A stretch of 64,000 bases of DNA from Anarhynchus alexandrinus (GCA_008711295.1 VUYV01000322.1:87726-151725), one strand, 5' to 3'. Positions 14,001-28,200 are shown, counted from the stretch's first letter. Numbers and translations are program-made. The notes: generated from the sequence alone by a model not told the origin.

Positions 14001-16528
14001 GCTGCCTCATTCTTTCCACTATGATGCCATCTGTTGCCATCTCTTCCCCGTCCACATGCATCCTCTGACTCCCAGCCTTATCCAGACCCATCTGGTCTCA
14101 AGTCTGACAATGAAATCCAGCTTCACCCACCCGATGGGCATCAATAACTATACCTGTGGTTGGAGGTGGTGGTTTGGTGACAGCGGGCAAGTAAAGAGGC
14201 TGCTACTCCCAGCCACCTATTACAGCTCTTTCACTGAAATTTTTCTCCTTTCTCCCCAGTCTGCCAATGTAACTAAATGTATATTCACTTCCCAGCCCAA
14301 CTGTTGGAGTAATTAACTTCAGAAAAACTTCAACTACATAAAATATTATCCCTCAGCTTAAACACTTTAAGAACTGAGTTAGGAAGCAGCCACATGCAGG
14401 TTCACACAAGTACATCATATAGGGGAAACTTCCAGTTAGAAGGGCAAAACCAACAGTGTATACTCTTCCTGCAGCACGGCAGGAGCCAATGTACACACCT
14501 GGCATCTATCCGCACAGTAACCTAGTGGTAAAAAAACCTAACCCTAATAAAGTAATTGAATAACATTTAGTTATCCTTTACATTTTGTCTGTAAATTCCT
14601 CCAAGGCAAAGACTTTCTTCTGTGCCTTGCTGTTGATACACAAGAGAGAACAGGAAGATGTACAGCTGATCATGAAACAGCAGAGTGTAATTTTGACTTG
14701 CTCTAAGAATAGGCCAAACGCCTTCCTCCAGTTCGCATGCAAATTTATTACTGAAGACAATGCAGGCATTTGAGGGAAGAAACTCAGCTTAGAATCCGAG
14801 TGTCTCTTCAGGGACCGTCCAAATTGAAAACAGATCTTCTCAAACACCAAAATTTACAGCTTTAACATCTTCTATCAAAGGATTTTTAATTGACAAACAT
14901 TTACATATTTATAGAAGTGATCTTTATTTCAATTCAGTATTTAGCTATAGCTGCAGGGAGCAGCGTGTTATTGCAAAAGGCAATAAATAGATAATTAGGT
15001 CAAAATAAATCTCCTTTTATCCTTAAAACCCATGCATTACTATTAATTCACAAAACATTTATGTTTAGAAGATAATCCATAGCAAGGGACCAGACATTCC
15101 CAAATGTGACACCAGAGCTATCAGTTGTGCTGAGAGCCAGGTAAATTGCTAAGAAATCTCAAAGCGGATTTTCTTATTAATACCTTTAATATTTTGAGTT
15201 GTTTTCAAACTTTTATGGTACAAAGTCTTAGACATCCTGTTTTCATTTAAACACAAAACAGTAAAGAGTTTAGTTGAGTATTTTTACTTAAAAAAAAAGG
15301 ATTCACCATGAATTTAGACTGTAGAAAATATGCAGCTTTTAAAATTTTTCTCCCTTTTAATACTTGAAATTTTATTAGTGAGCTATTCTCTACCTTTTAT
15401 GCCAATAAAAAAATCACCGAGCACTGTTATTACACTTTGAAACTTGTGTAAGTCAAGAATCCTTAATTATTTTTTTTCCCCTTTACAAAATGTACTTAGG
15501 CTGGACATGTCAAGCAATGTTGGATTTACCATATTTGAGTATCATGTACTTTTTTGTAAGTAATTATGGGTTATACTATGAAAATATCAATGCATGTATA
15601 AATACACTACGTATTTGTATAAGAATTTCTAAATTCTGCTTCCAGTAGCACTACAGCCTTTCAAAGAGGACATTTCAAAAGAAGCCTTAAAAGTTTACAT
15701 GCCCACCTGAGATACCTAGTATGTGAGGTCACACAGGCAACGAACAAATTTGGTGGTAAAAATCCTCTATTTAAACTCAGTGGTGTGAACAGAGTATTAG
15801 TGAAGGTGTTCCCAGTGACATCCAGCAAAATATGTACTCTAGAAAACTTGTCTTAGACTTTAGGGTTAACACTTACCCACCTCACTGACGTTAAAGTGAT
15901 GGATTTGTTAATAGCTGTAGTGAAGAATCACTGTGGTCCCGATCAAGGTTCGGCCTCCCCAACTCTACAGGAAACTTAGTACTGAAGTGCTTCGTAATCC
16001 TGTAAACCAGAACAGAAATAACAGGGTGTAAGCTAAACTTTACGCAGATAAGAATGCCTGGACATGTTCTGTGGTCTTCATCACCACAGCAGCAGGTAAA
16101 AGCACGTTACTGCAGATTAGGACACATCTGACTAAGGTGTGGTTCCTGAACAGGACCACACACCACATGGGGACATTAAGGATGCTGGAGAGTCTATATG
16201 CTAGCTCTAAGGGAGTGGGCAACAGAGGCTGCCCATAGCAACAGCCTTTCATCGGTCTGCTCAGGGATTCAGCACGCTTACAGCTCAATCTCACAGCTCC
16301 ATGGAACCAGACAATCCCTGGAAAACTGTTTTCACTTCACTTTCACTGGAAGTTATCTGCAGTTTCCCCCAACCCAAACTCTCTCAAAATATAGTTATCC
16401 CCAAACTGTCATGAGATACGCAGAAGACTCAAAGGTGGCTACTCGTGAATGGAGATCTTGAACACACACTTAAACTGGCTACTATGATGCCAAGAACTGA
16501 GTATTTTAAGCTTCCATTGTGTTCTATA

Positions 16529-16550
16529 GCATACATCTACAGATGTATGC
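16529..16550. repeat. Perfect inverted repeat, 10-bp arms, 2-nt spacer
   Basis: The arms are GCATACATCT and AGATGTATGC, separated by AC. They are exact reverse complements. No gene or element is recognised around it. Confidence 0.85.
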
Positions 16551-18375
16551 ATTCAGTCAGAACGAACACCCACATATTCAAAGCAAGATAAACGTACATG
16601 TTCACTGACAAATTAACTATTTGAGCAGTAAAATGGGCACTGAACATTATTAAAATACCAATAAACTAAAGGACTTATTTCAGAGGCAAGTTCTTCCTTA
16701 ACGATTATACAAACCAGATACTTAATTGAACACTGTACAAACAAGATAAATTGCCAAACCTGGAGTTACAGTAGTGCAAGTTGTTGGGTTTTTTTTTTCC
16801 TTTTTTAAATTCTTATATACACATTTCACTCCACATTAACATGAATTAAAAGATTGCATAATCCCTGGTTAAATTGTATTTTAGTTCATTTAAAGAACTC
16901 CCAAGAATCGAGTGCTTTATCCACAGATCCCAAGCACTTTAGAAGATTCCAGCTCCAACTGCTTCAATGATGGATGTTTTTCATCTTAGTACCACAAGCT
17001 TTACTGGCTTTAGGCATTCTCTGCTCCTTTTTAGCACCTTCAAGTGCCTTGATCAGGTAGCAGCATTTCCTCTTTAAAAAGTCCATTTGCAGGGTCACTT
17101 AGACTTTGCAGGAACTGGGAGGCTCCGAAAGCAACACAGCTCAGATCTGGGGAAGTTTTTGGTTTTGTTTTATTTTTAAAACACTGCTTACTCCACATGA
17201 CTATTTCAAAGGCTCTGACCTCCCAGGGTTTGCAACAAACAGTTTTAGGCTATAGCTAAAGGCTCCTGAGTGTTGACAACCAGGTTATACTGAAAATTAT
17301 TTCCCTGGAGAATTCATCACTCTATTTAGTGCTCTCAAAGCAGCAGTGCTTAAAAAACCAAAACCTAACAGCCCACACAAGAAGGGTTGCAGGCTGTTCA
17401 ACATGAAAGGTAGATCTCCATTTATGTGTCTGAGAAAAAAGAGGAAGCCTCCATACGCACTGGACAAATTCTGTCACTGTACCAGGTATGGGTACATCTG
17501 GCACGCTATTGATCGAGACTGTCCTGGTCAGCAGAGGGAGAAAGAGGTTCGCTCCCAAGAGGATTACAGATGTGCTTCTCCTTCTCCCTAACAGCAGTCC
17601 TTCTCTCTCCCTTGACCCTAAGCTAAATCCAGTAGTAACTGCCACTGTATCTGATCAGCAGAAAACTGGGTATGTATTCCCTGGTATTGAGGCATTAATT
17701 AGCCCCTTTCATCCCAGGGTATGATTACGGGATGCAGGCACAGGGTATGAAAGCTTTCACTTGCTTGCTACTGAGGTCTTGCGCAAAGAAAGTATTGCTA
17801 GAGCTGGAAAGTTCATATCCAGCAGGGCAAGACAGTATTGATGACCTATATTTATTCTTTGCTACGTATGCCAAAATCAATAAGTAGCACGCTGCCTCAC
17901 CGTGCCATGAGGGGTGTTTCTCAGAAGGGTTTCTATTTGCAAGAGGGCCAGAACATAAACATTTCCCAGACATGTCCTACACTTTTAGCTCTGCTGGTTA
18001 GCAACAGGAAGGTAGCAAAATACTCCTGTGAGCACAAGTCAGCCAGAAAACTGCAAATGATGTTGACCAAAAAGCCACTACAGTGTTGTTTGTTCTAGTC
18101 CAAAATTGGTGTGAGCTATAACAGGAAAAAGACGCTGACTGCAACTACACCAAGAAGGTTTGTCAGAATGGGAGTACTATCTCATCCACAGGCTGCTGTT
18201 ACCTTGGGAATAGTGGGTCCAGCAGAACTGGATACACCTCAGTAATCTTTGCCCAGTTTCAACCCATGCAGTTGTAGCATTACTCAGAGGTAGCATGTTT
18301 TTTCACAACACTAAACAAGGTTCCATAATTTTTAATACCAAAATTTAGATGCATTACAGAGCTCTTGCAGCATTG

Positions 18376-18397
18376 TGAAGTACAGCAGTGTACTTCA
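18376..18397. repeat. Perfect inverted repeat, 9-bp arms, 4-nt loop
   Basis: The arms are TGAAGTACA and TGTACTTCA around the loop GCAG. The two arms are exact reverse complements, so a short hairpin is possible on either strand. Confidence 0.85.
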
Positions 18398-21300
18398 TCT
18401 ACCTGTGCATTAACTCACCGTTACAATTTTACCAGCTATCCCTAAGTCTGCAGAAAAGGTCACGTAACAACTTCAACTGAACAGGAAAAGACAAAGTTGA
18501 AGTTCTTTACATAATATGATTTTTTCAACACATATAGTCTCTTCTCCTTAGTATTAGCCTCATAATGAATAATTGGCACTATTCTTTCTCGTGTGATACT
18601 GTTCTCTTAAACCTCTGGTTATTTATGTATAAACACATGCACCCAAGCCACAAAATGATCTGTTGAGTTTCCCACCAGCTGAAAAGCATTATAATTACTA
18701 CTAATCTTATTCTTCTTGACACAAAGAAGGCTCACAGGAGTGGGTTTTTTGAAACTAGATTTCACATGGAGGGCAGCCTGAAGTATCTCTTGTTGTATGA
18801 CACATGCTACTTAAACTAGGGACAGCACATTTGAGGAGATTATCATCCTGTGGTAAAATTGTTTGGGCAGTAGTAAAACTCCAATGATGCCACTTAGTAC
18901 AAAATCTGAAGTTGTTTTCAGCGTGCAAAGCAGGCTGCAAAGTAAAACGCACAATTTTCAGAGAGCAGAATTCTTCCCTATTGACAGAGGAAAGAAAAAT
19001 AGTACTGTATGACTAAGTCACCCAAAATTTCATGGTATTTACTTAGGAACTTCACTTTCATTATGCATACCTTTTGCCTGCAGGGAGACAGAAATAGTGG
19101 GGGGAAGTCTGATATGAAAATATGAGCAAATGTCTTTGTTCTGAGTTTTGAAGTCTCCTCTGGAAACTCTGCAGGTCCTTCCAGAAAAGGAAAATCTCCA
19201 TTTTTTTCTTGCATGAAATTTCTTGTTCAGCAACAGCATGATTGATTAGAAGCTAATGTTAAATGCACTGAATTTATAAATTCATTCTACACCAGAAAGT
19301 AGATGGTACTTTGCCAAATAGGTAGGAAGCAGAAGCATCACAACTTAGAACGTACCACAGTAACAAGCTGCACCCCATCCCTGGCAAGTGCCCCTTTTAA
19401 TTAGGCAGTCTTTTGCAACATGAAGGCCCAAAGACTTCAATCACACAAAATCTTCAGATTAACAGCAAGTCCAGCCACGTTATAATTCCTGTAAGGCATT
19501 CTTTAACCTCTGTGCAAAGCAAGAGCTCCCAGCAGCTCTAATGATTCTGCACAAAAAAAAAGTTGCAGCTTTAACTACTCTTTGTCTAAGGAATAGGAGG
19601 ATGCCAGGAAGTTAAATCTTTTTATGATTCCTTAAGTGACCATACTAGGCTGAAAGTGCAAAGACCAAGCATTCAGTGGCAGAATCTATCCCTTCCAGCA
19701 CTGGGGTGAAAAGGTAAAACCTAGGATGTCCAAACACTTTGGATTCAGGACCTGAACGTGCTTTGCGGGAACAAAACACAGAATCCCCATCCAGTAGCGT
19801 AAGAGTAACTTCGCTCTTCTACTGAAAGCAGCAGAGAAGGACTGAAACTTCACCAACTACCAAAGAGCTGAGGCTATATTCTAGTCCAGTGCTGCAGATC
19901 CAGAATACCTAAAGACCACCATGGTAAAAAACACACGGTATCCAATGGTGTTTTGCACCTCAAGAAGAGAGCATCACCAAAATCAGTTTCACCACGTCTA
20001 AAGTAGTAAAACCCGTCATGGCTATAAAAACACAGGTAGTATTCTGTATTAGCACCGAGTTAATTCCTTGAGAGTTCTTAGATGCACTTCTGAATTCCCA
20101 TGGCAAAAAAAAAAAAAAAATAATCACATCTTGTGGCAAACAAACCTTTTGGCATTGTTTCAGTTCAGACTCTGTTGTTTCACTATTAAATTCTCAGTCT
20201 AGTTGGCTGCCTGAGTCATCATCTTTAGAATTTGTGATGGCCCGAACCTGAACCAGTCAGCCAATACATGACCAGTGATAAGTCAGGTACCACCTTAAAA
20301 TAATTCAAGTAATTGTTTTCACAAGATTGAAGTTACATACATTAATAGCTCATTAATATCCTGTGCAGGCCAATCTCTACTGCCTAATCAGTTACTGCAG
20401 GAAGATAAGAGCTTCACAAGTCAGACCGATACATGTATCTCTCTAGCAAAGTTAAACAAAAGCAATAAGCCTTTACAATGGTGGTAGACAAGCACATCAG
20501 TGAAAAATCAAACACTGTATTCATGCTTGCAGCACTCACCTCCAGTTGCTGCAAGGTCTTTGAGCAGTCAGCCCACAGCTCATATCAGAGTTCCCCAGAA
20601 CAAATGTCTTCAGAAAAAAGCAGCCAATTATACCAACCCCAGCTACAGCTGGATGCCATCAAGAAATCTTATCAGCTGCTAGGCAAATAAGATCACTACA
20701 TGAAATTATTATGCCAACAGCAGAGTCTCAAAAAAAATGTAACCTTTTAGTCTCAACCTTCCTTGCAAATTGGTCCCCTATATTTGTTCTGCAGAGAGCT
20801 ACCCAATACACTGATACAATTTACAGGCACAGGGTCAAAGAGACAGAAAGCATTTTTGTCCCCAGTTTATCCTAGTAAGTCTAGGAAATCAGAAGACCAC
20901 TTGTTATGACCCAGTTAAGAAAAAATAATTTCCATGCAGTGATTTTCAATCTGTGGCTTCAAGTCCTTGGGGGCTGTTAATTACCACCAAGAGCTGAAAA
21001 GGGTATTCAAAGAAATAATCCTACTATCAGGACACTTAATTCACACCACCTTGGGCAGCAAGATCCACAGATCAGAAGCATTTATAACCACTGTTTCAGT
21101 AAATGCACATATATTAGAGACAACTATACATCTGCACTCAGTCAAGCAATTTGAAATCCAGCATCCTGGAGTGATGCAAAATGAACCAACGGGTAACCAG
21201 AAATCACCCTATTAACCTACAGCTTCAAAAGGCTTCTGTGGCCCCTGCCTTTCTTATGGTCTTTGGGAGTCCTGTTCTACATTTTCTAGGTAAAGAGAGC

Positions 21301-24300
21301 AGTGGTACCCTGCGTCCCTAACCCTTTCATTTGACCAGTTTTTTCAGCTGTGCCTTACTGGATCTGAAAAGTATCATCTCCTTCTCCTCCTTGGCAATTT
21401 ATACATGCTCTCACAAATATGCAAGAAAATAAGGGCAGACTCCTTTTGATTTCTTTCAGTTGAAAAGACAGATGTAGGTGTAAGAGATACAGTGAGAGGC
21501 ACTTTATCTTTCCAACTATTTGTCAGTTCTAGTCAGTATTGTATCTTTAGATTTGCTTATTGTTCTACCTGTTATTACAAATGAAATGAGATGAATAAAT
21601 ACTGTTTTACAGACATTAGAGTTCAGAACCTGCAGTAATAGGGCAATCCAAACATGCTGAGAAAGGACAGTTTTCATTTCTACCTAAAAAGGCTTCCTCT
21701 TTTGCCGATAAAATACAGCTTCCCCCACCCACTGTAGCTGAAAGCACTTTCCCTCAAAGCCAGTTCATAAAAGGTGGCTTTCCTTTTTTCCTTCTAGAGC
21801 ATTAAAGAAAAATAAGAGCTTATTTCTTTTCATAAAACACTACTGGAGCCCATAAGAACACACATATGCTTAAAAAAAAAAAGTGTATTTCAAGCTTTAC
21901 TGCACTGTCCCAAGAGTTTACCTGCTTTGCTGGGAAAAGCTGCTTACAGCCTGTTGAGGGTCAGGGCAGAAGATTATTTAATTAGGTGGCAGCCCTCACC
22001 CCGGGGTTAACAGAGAGGGGAATGGCTCCGTATGAATTGCATCCAGCTAAGTTTGTGAGTAAGGGACATTTATATGAAGACAAGGCAAGACAAAGAAGGA
22101 TATTCTTGGGGGATCAAAGATACATGCTATATTAAAAGCCCTCAAATCTTACAGACAGATAAGGCATCACAAATAGCACTTTAAAAGCAGCATGCCATGA
22201 AAAGAACTGCAGCTGGAGTCCAGACACGTAAGCAGGAGCACAGAAATTGTTTTTCAGCCATTAGGTCAAGCACTAGGCAAGCCACATCATTATTGCTAAT
22301 AACACTGAAGAACCCAAACAGGCAGAGTTTACATGCATGCTTATTTATCTGTAGCTAAAACAGCTTCCAATTATATGGAGATACATATTTATCCTCGTTT
22401 GGTTGCAATTATGCTTCAGAGGAGCTTCACTAAAACCAGAAACTGACAAAACACAGTACTGTCTGAAACTTACTCTAAAAAAAACATTCCAATATTTGCA
22501 AAAATGCCAGTCAGAAATACAGATAATATAATGCAAAGTCCTAAATGCAAGTCATGGTTTTCTACAGACTCTTATCTACACACTAACAAATGCCATCTTG
22601 CATTTTTAACTTCTTTTAGATGTCAGATAGAAAAGTAACTTTGACGCATTCACACAACAGAAAAAAAAATGAATTAAAAGTTAATTACCACATCCTTGCA
22701 CTGCACCTAGTAGTTCAAAACTGCTAGCAGTGACATAACAGCATCACAATATAAAAACCGTATTTTCATAAGTTCTTGGCCATCTCTACCTAGAACCTAA
22801 AAGGTAACAATTAAGGTATTGTATTCCTCATTTCTGTTTACTTTATTCCCATTATATTATGCAATAGAAATTCTAGCCAAATTCAACTTCATTGAGCTGA
22901 TTTGCATCTGCTCGATAAGGCTGCAGTGACAGAGATGTAAGCAGCAAGACTGCTTTACATCAGAATATTTTTTTTTTCTTTTAGAAATCTTAATTTATTA
23001 TTTTTCATTTTGATTTTTTGGCTAGAGTCCAGTAAGTTTTAATACCAATTTTCAGTGAAATCTAGGAATGTTTCATTCGTAGACACCTAGCAACTAGCAT
23101 TTCAAACCCCTCTACCCCCCAAAAGAAGAGTTGTTTTAGCCACCTGTATCTGGTAAAAAGTCAGGAAATTCCTTCCCTGGACCAGACCGTTTTCCCAGGT
23201 ATAACCTCTCACTGTGGCCAGGGCCAGGTTCTTAACAGCAAGGCCTTTTTTGCTGATTTGCTGTTAACTCAAAGCTTACAGTTACGTATTAGCACATTTT
23301 ACTTTCATCTAGTGCAAATTACCTTTGTTCTCCACCACTTAGTTTCGCACATCACCAAGTTCTTAATTTACTTACTTTTGCTAGATTTTTCTGTGCAATC
23401 TCCCTAATCCACTTTTCATTCTTCCCGGTCAAGCTCATCCCTTTATGCAGATATGAAGGCATGCTGAGTATCAGTTTCCAAACAATCATTAACGATTTCT
23501 AAGAACAGCAAGTTTATTGCTGTGTTTTGCTTCAGTCTTTTAGAAGAGAACTTCTAATCTCTTCTTGAACTCCACAGTCACCCTTTATTTATCTAGTTTC
23601 CTGAGCAGGCTTCTGTATAAGAGATTCCCCATTCCTCTTACTGTTTCTACATCAGCATCTGATTTCAAGATTCCAGGTTTCTCCAGGAACTCTTGAGGTA
23701 ACCTTTGCTAGCCTTAGACCAGCCCAGACTCCCACAGACAGGGCAACAGTGACGAGGCAGTTCCTTTTCCAGAAGAAGCTGAAGGGAGAAGAAATAACCT
23801 TTTTAGACCGCAAAGCTCATGCTCAGCTATGGTCCTAAAAAATTAACCTAGTATTAAAGTAATAATCCAGTCTTCCCTTCCCCCACAAATTAGGTTGCCA
23901 TTCACCTTGAACTTGGCAGGATTAATTTGCATTTCCCTGGCAAAGTGTCGAGCTATTGTAAGCCAAATAGCAAATGCCTGAAAAACAACATCAACATGGT
24001 ACTGAATCTTCTCTTTGGCAACATTAACACAACCATATTTTATATGTAATTATTATTTTCACATCAGCACTTCATTTGTCAGAGTGTTCTGCGCTGTGTC
24101 ATGGTGCTCCAAAGTAAACATATTCAGCAGAGCGAGCACATAAAGAAGGGCAAAAACAGCAAAGGGAATGTGAAATCAACCCATCTCTACTCATTATTTT
24201 ACTTTACCCTCCACAGTTTTTTAAAGGTGTTATTTGGCCTACTTAAAATTTTACAATATAGAGAGAACACTCCCCAAGGGTCAGCCTTAGTTATGCAAGC

Positions 24301-25197
24301 AGTTGTACTGCCCTAAATCTTGCCTTAAAGGGGTTACCAAGACTACATCTTTGCATTTGACTGTATCAGTCATTTTACTTTGTGAACTATCCAGGGTACA
24401 AAGCATTAACTACCAGCATGAAACCACAAACGTACATGTAAACACTTTTAAGAGTCATCTCATCACAGCACAGTTTCTTTAGTTTTGTATAATTAACACT
24501 ACTGAAACACAACACCCTAAAAATCTGTGAAGTACTGAGCACCTTCCAGCCCTGACAGCCTCTTGCAACTTAAGATTAAAAACCTGAGAATTAACATGAG
24601 GAGAGCAGGCACCACTCAGAGCCACACTTCCAATGGCCCACCTGCACTGAGCTTTCTCCCTGCCAAGAGGGTTTTTTTCTTCAATATTTTGTTGAGAGCA
24701 GAATAACACAAAGAAGGAAGGAAGCTTGAACTGCAAGCACTCCAACAGCACAGCTTACAAAGTGGCTGAAGAGAACCAGCCTAAGCAGAGGGCACGTGGG
24801 AGAAGAAGGACAACCAGCAGCTCTGAGAGCCCTCAGAACACCTAAGGGAACCTTTCCCTGGATCTAAGGGAGGAGGCATAGGCCCATCTTACGGTAACAC
24901 TTGACACCCAAGGCCCTGCAAAAGGGGCCTCCTCGCTGCAGAGCGGCCCCTCGGCCGAGTCTCCCACACCCCATCCTTCATTAAGACTCCCCCCACCCTC
25001 AGAAAACCCAGCAGAGCAACCACAGCCACTCCCGCCCNCGTTGCGGGTCAGCGCGAGCCACTGCCGCAGTGAGGGGAGCCGGGGGCCAGAGCGCGGCGGC
25101 GGTCGGCAGCGGCGGTGACGACGCCGAAGGCGCAACAGCGAGGCCGGTGCTCGGTGGATTCAGCTGCGGGGGAGACGCCTGACGCCCACCCGCCGCC

Positions 25198-25200
25198 ATG
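25198..25200 (+). CDS. PPP3R1: PPP3R1 coding exon 1 (initiator Met only)
   Basis: Exon 1 ends exactly at the start codon: a strong Kozak context GCCGCC precedes ATG, and the next bases, GTGAGG, are a good 5' splice site. The next exon begins with GGA AAT GAG, so splicing regenerates Met-Gly-Asn-Glu. The rest of exon 1 is 5'UTR in the CpG island. The start was chosen because no other ATG joins the conserved N-terminus and because Gly must follow Met directly for myristoylation. Confidence 0.93.
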
Positions 25201-28200
25201 GTGAGGGACCCTCCCCGCAAAACACCCCCGGCGCTCCCGCCCGCCCCGCCGGAATATTCCAGACCGGGCCGGGCTGCGAGGGGCCATTCCCTCACACACC
25301 TCCCGACCCCCGCGGCCCGGCTCGGCCCGACCGCCGCTCCGCCTCGCTGCCCTGCCTCTGACCCGTCTCCTCCGCCTCCCGCCCCTGAGCCGTCCACGTC
25401 CCTCGCTGGGCTTCCCCTCCTTCCTCTCCCCTCCTGTGGCCGCCCCGCGCCCCTCCCCCGGGGCAGGCGCCTCCCCCCCCCCCCCCCCNNNNNNNNNNNN
25501 NNNNNNNNNNNNNNNNNNNNNNNNNNNNNNNNNNNNNNNNNNNNNNNNNNNNNNNNNNNNNNNNNNNNNNNNNNNNNNGGGGGGGGTGGGGTGGGGTGTT
25601 TTGCAATCTCAATAGGGTGTCGTGTCCTCCCCCCCCCCGCCCTTGGTGCAGCAGCGTTTTTCTGTTCATGTGGAGACCGGAAAGCTATAATGCACGTAGC
25701 CCATGGCAGGGAGACAGGGTAGATAATGTATACTTTAATTGGTAGAGCTTTAGAAAGCTGACACTTCAAAGATGATAGGCATGTGGGGTTGGAGACGGCA
25801 GGAAGAAGGTGTTGCGGTATGTTCAGGTGTGTGTATTTGAGTTGCTCTGTTTTTTAAATCATGACGATTTAAATTTCCCTTTTACTGCCGTAAAATTAAC
25901 CCAGAGATACAGTATGGAGTCCTGTAGTATTTTACGTCGACACTAGGGGTGTCTCCTGCTTTTCACCGCTGCCAAGAAATCAACGCCCTTTTTTAATAAA
26001 CATTTATTTTAGCCTAAATTATCCAGTACCCTGGCTGCAGGAAGACTCTGGCAATATTTTGATTTTACAGCTGCAGAAATATAAGTGGCTTAAACTTTTT
26101 TGTTCTTAACCCTTTAAGAGCAAGGCCAGCTGTTTATCACATTTCACATTAGACCTCACAAGGCCTGGGAGGGGAAAATGGGTTTCCTTTTGTTTTTAAG
26201 CAGGGGATTGCAGTCTTTCTTTTGAAAAATAAACTTGCAGCAAAAACTGATGTGCCATGGCCAGGCTGTCTTTGCATGTACACTTTAATATCTGTTGGAT
26301 GTGCATTTGGAGAAATATCTTGAAATGTGTAAAGGTTTGGTTTCAATTGGGGACCAAACCTGTGTGTTTACTGAATGCCTTTACACAGTCTTGGAGTATA
26401 TGAAGACTATGAGAAAAGAAGGCTTGTATTTTGAGAACGAGGTATTAATGAAGTCAAGACTTCAAAAGAAAAAAAGTTATTATTAGAAATTACACCATGG
26501 TTGCAATACTGCTAATTGCTGTGAATGTATAGATGAACGGTGATCATCTTCCACACAACAGTTGTGCTCAATACTGCCGTTAGTTGGGTCTTGTGTGAAA
26601 ATTTTGTTCTGAAAGATTTGCCTGATGAGATATGCTAACATGCAAAAAAGGAAAGAAAATGTTACTTAACTGTGATGCCCGTGTGTGTGTCAGTGACCTG
26701 TAACGAACCTAACTTTCATATATGATTAAATTTGATTATTTTTCCATCCATTCTGCATTCTGTTGCAGCTAAAGCTGTCCTAGCATCTTTTGATGGTATT
26801 ATTATGTTGATTATTACTTTATGACTTCTTGAGCAGTATTTGTGTATGATCAATTGTAAATGCAGATGCGGGGGAAAAAGGTATGCTGGATGTTTTCTCT
26901 ACCAGTAAAGGTGTTTATTTGCTCACATAAGCAGTAACAACATCAGTAGAGTTTTCACTGTAGCTGTATCAGTACACTCGTTCTGATAACACCTGATCTT
27001 AGGTGCCTTGTAGTGTGAAAACCAAGCTAAAACTAAACAACTGATAAACATTAAAAAAAAAAAATTTCATTTAGCTTGCTGTTCTTTTTACTGTCATTAC
27101 CCTGTGGATGTTTTCACTGAAAGAGTTCATTTTAATGAAGAAGTAGAGCAGACCTTGTTTCAACCTTTACTTTATTAGAATAGAGCAATTCTTTTTCACA
27201 GTTTGGAGTAACATTTCTTTTGTGTTCTTACAGGACCAGAGAGCTGACAGAGTGAAGAGAGAGTTGAATGTATTGTTGTGTTCATAGTAGGTAGCTTAAG
27301 ATAACACATAAACATCTAGTGAGTCAAAGAAAGTAGTTCTGAATGTTTTGATATAGCCAGTTCTAAAATAATCTGTCAGGCAGAGCATAAGATGATGAGT
27401 CCATTACATAATGCTAGAAGTAATGTTGATATGCTATTTTTGTCAGAGTTGACTTAGCAAGTTTTTCCTATGAGTAGTATTTTCTATGAAAAGGTAAATA
27501 ACACAGACAAATGCTATTAAACAATCTTGGGTTTGGATAGATAAATTCTGTTTTCTTGGGATGGTCTGCATTCTGGTTCATATCCAGCTCTTGAGCTTTA
27601 TAGTTGTAGGGCAGAAGACACAGAATTCCACAGGAGTCACCCAAACCGTGTTATGTAGTGCACCCATCTTCTTAGCTAGACTCTATTCGGGTGTTTTGAC
27701 TCCCTTTGCTTGAGCAGTGGTGCTCCTGGTGTATTTTCTCCAGCTGAAGCTGGTCTAACAGTGTTTCTAAATTACTTAAGCCAAGAACCACCAAAACTTT
27801 TTTTCTGTGATAAAACAAAAAAAAAAACCAACACAGAAGACCATCTTGATTAATTGTTCACTATTTAGCAGGGAGAGTATTAAATAAGTTGGTTCTTAGC
27901 TGAAGAAAAAACTAGTTATTCCATTACCAAATCATAATTTCATTGCTAATCATTACAAACATCTGAATAGTCCATTTAGTTTTGTAACAGGTGGCAGGAA
28001 CTGAGAGGCACTCGCATGGTCCATCTTACAGCCTACTGGTGGTCTTCTGCCACAGGTGGAATAACTGGTCTAGGATTCAAACTGTGAAGCTCATGTGTAG
28101 GTGTTAAGAAGTATTTGGTTGGCTTATTTAAGCCAGTTTGTTTAATGAAAGATTTTACTTTGGAAGTAATTTTCAGAGGCATAGTTTAGAGGCCAACTTG

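Larger units (their letters stand above)
841..24900. other. Apparently intergenic DNA upstream of PPP3R1
   Basis: About 24 kb of AT-rich, mostly unique-looking sequence. All open frames are short (at most about 118 codons), none reads like a known protein, and none has a convincing exon series. Small simple repeats and hairpins are listed separately. In mammals the gene upstream of PPP3R1 is CNRIP1, transcribed in the same direction, so distal 3'UTR or regulatory DNA could lie here, but nothing in the sequence proves it. I recognised no RNA gene, retrocopy or further long transposon. Confidence 0.6.
24930..25680 (+). promoter_or_regulatory. PPP3R1: CpG-island promoter of PPP3R1 with 5'UTR/exon 1
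   Basis: GC and CpG content rise sharply from about 24930, with dense GCGGCGG, GCGCGAG and CCGCCGCC motifs, and fall again after about 25680. No TATA box is visible, as expected for a housekeeping CpG-island promoter with dispersed starts. TGACG half-CRE motifs occur just upstream of the ATG (in GGTGACGACG and CCTGACGCCC). The exact transcription start cannot be read from the sequence. The 5'UTR probably begins somewhere between 24950 and 25150. The island is interrupted by one ambiguous base (25038) and by a 90-N gap (25489-25578). A divergent antisense transcript is common at such promoters, but no exon for one is visible. Confidence 0.85.

Noticed and set aside
24999..25769. Long open frames (up to about 256 codons) on both strands over the CpG island
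   Set aside because: They run through 90 N and reflect GC-rich, stop-poor DNA. They match no protein and conflict with the clear exon 1 structure.
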